Shown here in pieces: positions 60,217 through 64,000 of a stretch of DNA of 64,000 nt (the first letter of the stretch is position 1; every line of letters starts with the position of its first letter). The stretch is from Epiperipatus broadwayi (lineage: Eukaryota; Onychophora; Udeonychophora; Euonychophora; Peripatidae): assembly GCA_028023455.1 (NCBI GenBank), contig JAQFVV010006451.1:979501-1043500 (forward strand), written 5' to 3'. The position numbers were made by a program, and so were the translations under genes. The notes under the pieces are model-generated. The model did no database searches. It saw only the letters and a program-made list of their open reading frames with translations, and had not been told where the DNA came from.

Positions 60217-62417
60217 TGTAACGGGCACATACATACGTTACATTGTTTTTTATTAGTAAACATTAAAAGAATAAAAGTTCACCAATAAAAACTTTTTTTT
60301 AAGAATTAAAAATTAAAAAATCATCTTAAACTCACATATATATAAAATCACACAGATAAATAATTATTAAAATAAAACTTTATTAAAGAAAAAGTATTTT
60401 AAAACGAAATTTTAAAAAAGATTTGGAGATAAAATTATATCTTTAAATTTATCTTTAAATATATCTTTGGATTTGGAAAACAGATTAATTAATCTTTTGT
60501 AAAATGAAAATGATTATTTTAATTAGTAAACTAGCCTTGGGCATCTAAAATGTATAAGCAACGGTCAGATAGGAAAACAATAGGAACAGAATGGCCAATG
60601 AAAGAAATCCATCAGGGAAATCGGACCTCAATGGAAGGATCATCATCAACGATGACGTAACATCCATTGGATCCTAAAGTTATGTATAAAAGGAAAAAGT
60701 TGGAAATAAAAAGTGATTTTTTTTGTTTAATTAATTAGAAGGAGGAGATGTGACTATATGTGTTAGTGCGGAGTTGAAGGAGAAGAGATTGAAAAGATGC
60801 ACTCTTCAATCCCTTCAGTTATTAAAAAAGGAAAAAAGAAAGAAATGAAACATCGCTTTTCTTATACTGAGGACAACAGGATCATCGGGGGATTTAATGT
60901 GGATTCCAAATGGCAAGCAATGGATAAAAGGAACGTTTTAAAATTGTAAGAACTTTTTGAACTCTCAGCTTTAAATATAAATAGTTTATGAACATTTCTA
61001 AACAAAAGAACTCTAAATACTAAACTTTTCAATGTTATAAATATAAGAATTTCCTATCTCACTAAAGTAGTTAAAATGTTATTTGATGTATTTCTTTTGT
61101 AAAATCATTTCCATTTATATTTTTTTTGTTCTTTATTATGATTTCTGTTTTCCGATAAATTAAAAATATATCAATGATAAACTTAAGTCGGGCATGAATG
61201 GCTGTATAGATTTGTAAAGTTATATTAGGGGAGGGTAATCTTAGGTTATTCATGTCGTTGTTGAATCGGGTCAATGGATTGGATATATTGATGTAGTTAG
61301 TAGATGTAATGCAAGATTCGCTACAGGCAGAATCGCTTGCGTACGCCGCACACTTCCTCTTGCCTAGGGAATGCGATCATAAGTCGGCAAAATGACCGCT
61401 GTCCATTTCTATGGAGTTTTTTTATTGTTCTTCTCATTAGATAGATATAATATTCCTATCTAACGAGAGTCAATGTCTTATCTTAACCTATTTTGTGTTG
61501 CCGTATTCATATTACATTGAATACATTGATATATCAGATGGATTGATGCCAGGTTGACTGCTAACTTTTAGCCTAAAGTTAAATGGGGATAGAATGTTTT
61601 ATCTTCGAATGCAAATCTATGTAGTCTATTCATACTCGACACTAAATAAACATGCATTAAATTTAAATTGTTTATATACGCTTGCATGGATTCGTTACCG
61701 GCTAAGTATGTTTTGGTTTTTATATTTGATCAAAATATATATAGACATTCAGTAAATACTGATACCTTACGGTGAGTATCTAAAATGTATTTATTCAGAT
61801 GTCTTTTAAGTTATTGGTGACAATGCAAGTATCTTATGGTGAATACTATTGGGTTACTTATAAATTTCCCTCTGCAATTGTCAGTATCAATGATTTTATA
61901 TTTTGATCGTTTATGTTTATTTTGAAATGTTTTTAACCTATGTAATCTATGTAACCAATCTATACTCAACATTTTTAAAACAAATTTTTATAATTCCATC
62001 TGTGCGAACTTAATTAAAATGTAAACTTAAAATATAATAGAAATTAAAATGTAAATTAAAATCTAAAGTAAAGTTAAAAATAATGTTAAATGTTAAAATG
62101 TAAACTGATACTAAAACAATTTTCAATCTTATATATATGTGCATAAATAAATGTTTGTATGCTAATTACTGGCAGTGGCTTATTTTATTTATTTTTTAAT
62201 ATTGAAATATAATTAGATAAGATATTATATTACTAAATCTCTGCTACTCCCTGAGCTAGTGACTTGGGCTAACGACCGGAATCAAAATTTAAAAAAAAAA
62301 AAAAAAATTTTTTTTGACTTATGTATCTGCCTACTTTATAAATTTTTCTAGGTTCAAATGCCTAGATGGCGCCCTGTGGTGCAGATCACGTTAAGTGTCT
62401 TTCTCCGGATCATTACA
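60217..62417 (+). mobile_element. Solo LTR E (A-E family)
   Basis: About 2.2 kb, plus-oriented, from TGTAACGGGCACATACATAC to ..CGGATCATTACA, the one copy keeping a canonical TG..CA pair of ends. Separated from H only by 12 bases of TA repeat, with ATAT on both sides. It has the best promoter of the family: TGACGTAA (60653-60660) then TATAAAAGG (60685-60693). It shares an extra tract (about 61660-61975) with D, but in a different order relative to the block CATGAATGGCTGTATAGATT. Confidence 0.85.
60653..60693 (+). promoter_or_regulatory. CRE-like site and TATA box of solo LTR E
   Basis: TGACGTAA at 60653-60660 resembles a cAMP-response element. The TATA box TATAAAAGG starts 32 bases after the first base of that site (60685). 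The other copies show the same layout with altered sites (for example GATGTAATGTCC in D and AATATAAAAGG in C). Confidence 0.6.
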
Positions 62418-63787
62418 ATATATATATATATATATAGAGAAACTGAAATTATCAACCTGATGATACTTACTTCATACATAAATATTCAAAATAAATTTTA
62501 AAAAATTAAACTTTTATTATATCTAGTAATTATTTAAAATATGCATTTCTCCAAACTGAGATAACAGTGAGTATTAACAGCTATTAAACTATTATGAAAA
62601 ATGTCAATATGAATGTTCTGTGCTTTAAACTATATATTTTCTATGTCAAACTTCTAACAAAGATCCAACTAAGAATGAATTCAGTAGACTCAATCAGTAA
62701 TTTATGGTAGTAATTTTATACAGACTTTTACATATTTCTCAGTAAAATTAAGATCAGAAATAATAAATTAATCCAATAGAACAACAGCAACCTAACTTTA
62801 TTCTTACAATAAAAGTAACTAATATTGTAAAAGGAAATAGATTGTGGTTCCCTTAGATCCATCTTATATACAGACAGTTAAAAAGATTGTTTTTGTCTAA
62901 TATATATGTAGCATATTTGAATATTATCTGTGGTACATGTATTCATATGATACTTTATTTTGTTTGTCAATTTATTAAACAGTTCTTATTCATAAAATTT
63001 ACTTTTAATACATCATTTTTATATATTAGAGCTCGCAAAATAAGCTCTTCAAATGCAAGCTTATTAAATTAGGTCATGTGACACCTGACTTAATTTTTTT
63101 TTTTTTAATTTTACATCATTTTTATTATGTATACATTTTTAAAATAGCAAATTTTTTTAAACTATGATTTTTAAGCATTTATGGTATTGTTTTATTCTTT
63201 TATATGGGAAATTAAAATCATTAAATTCTTTTAAGAACCTTTTCTTGATCCAATAATCTTTGAGAAACTACATATACAACTATGTATAACATAATATTTC
63301 ATTTCTTTTTAACTTTTATCCTTCTCTATATTTATTGGGCTGTTTAAATTGATAGAAATATGCAACTACTTATTATATAGTGCCAAGTTGCAATCAAAAA
63401 CATTATAAAAACAGGTGTCAATAAAATCACCATAAATAATATAGAGAAAGGAACTTTGTCAATATATTAAAAAGAAGATGAAAGTAAAGATCTACAAAAA
63501 TAGACTGATGTTGGATTGGAAAAATGATTTTTGTTCAGATACTATATAGGAGAAATACATTGTGATAGTCATCAAAACAATATGTTGCCAAAGTAGAAAT
63601 AGGTTGGTACTCTGGAAATAGTTATTTTCCATTATATAATCTTGTACTAGCATTAAAATGATTGATTTATTTAAAAATCTGGATTTTTATAACAGTAATT
63701 GTATTAATTCATATTGCGATTTTTAGTTTCACCTCCAATAGTGATTTTTTTCTCAAACAATAAATAATTAATATTTGAGCTAAACCT
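62418..63787. other. TA tract then AT-rich DNA, no gene seen
   Basis: TA repeats run 62418-62437. A faint resemblance of 63030-63090 to the end of repeat R3 (GGTCATGTGACACCTGAC) is too short to call. Confidence 0.55.
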
Positions 63788-63953
63788 ATTAGCCATCCTC
63801 AGAATTAACTATTATTTAATTAATTTATAAAGCTATACAAAATAAATCACATTTCCCCCATTTTTTCAAATTAGATTTGATAAAAATGACAAAGTTTATT
63901 TTGTATGGCTTCATAAATTAATTAAATAATACTTAATTCTGAAGATGACTAAT
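63788..63953. repeat. Hairpin repeat with 59-bp arms
   Basis: The arm 63788-63846 (ATTAGCCATCCTCAGAATTA..) is matched inverted by 63895-63953 with only a few differences, around a 48-base centre. Probably a small MITE or a foldback derived from a retroelement end. The right arm is followed by GATTGAACCGAAACATTAAT. Confidence 0.8.
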
Positions 63954-64000
63954 GTGATTGAACCGAAACATTAATAGTTGTTTGTAAATGAATTTTTTTT

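Noticed and set aside
63941-63976. Hammerhead ribozyme (CTGAAGA .. GAAAC)
   Set aside because: The bases between the two core parts do not form a closing stem, so the resemblance is only to the two conserved words.
1-64000. CRISPR arrays, rRNA or bacterial operons
   Set aside because: No regularly spaced identical repeats, no rRNA-like conserved segments and no dense gene packing. The sequence is eukaryotic repeat-rich DNA.

Overview
The window is very AT-rich, intron- and repeat-dominated animal DNA. The repeat types (piggyBac, RTE, Gypsy, an L1/Tx1-like LINE, tRNA-derived SINEs) suit an invertebrate, most likely an arthropod, but nothing in the sequence fixes the species. I see no intact host gene. 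The only possible host coding sequence is two short exon-like islands on the + strand at 265-304 and 2340-2468. They have good splice signals and compatible phase, and I could not assign them to a family.

Layout. 0-6.8 kb: exon candidates, a three-armed foldback (485-1275), a decayed RTE endonuclease (3640-4150, minus), two old repeats one inside the other (4441-4860), a small foldback MITE (5416-5632) and a SINE fragment. 7.1-9 kb: the first of five related ~2-kb solo LTRs (A). 9-25.6 kb: mostly featureless AT-rich DNA with a decayed minisatellite (11.3-11.8 kb), a pair of dispersed repeats (14.1-14.7 kb), four compact tRNA-like SINEs with target-site duplications (16.3, 18.5, 20.5, 24.0 kb), a long foldback (16.9-17.4 kb), a second tRNA-type SINE family (19.7-20.3 kb) and a 5'-truncated RTE reverse transcriptase (22.1-22.9 kb). 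25.6-31.7 kb: solo LTR B, a Gypsy integrase remnant with its polypurine tract and 3' LTR, and solo LTR D inserted in that LTR. 36.2-39.4 kb: a LINE on the minus strand, bounded by a 14-bp target-site duplication, that keeps its 5' end, ORF1 and only the first codons of ORF2 (a HAL1-like, ORF1-only derivative). 40.7-42.6 kb: solo LTR C. 44.9-55.8 kb: a ~10.9-kb LTR retrotransposon with unusually long (~3.17 kb) LTRs and a gag frame but no pol, carrying a nested solo LTR (G). 57-58.6 kb: a piggyBac transposase remnant and a second copy of the long foldback. 58.8-62.4 kb: two solo LTRs (H and E) side by side in one TA tract. The window ends in AT-rich DNA with a 59-bp-arm hairpin repeat.

The window is best read as a layered record of transposition. 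The clearest signals are the 4-bp target duplications (ATAT, GTAT, ATAG) of seven solo LTRs, the terminal palindrome of the A-E LTR family whose arms change in a compensating way between copies, the ORF1-only LINE, and SINEs that are little more than a folded tRNA plus an A tail. Boundaries, counts and alignments were made by eye.
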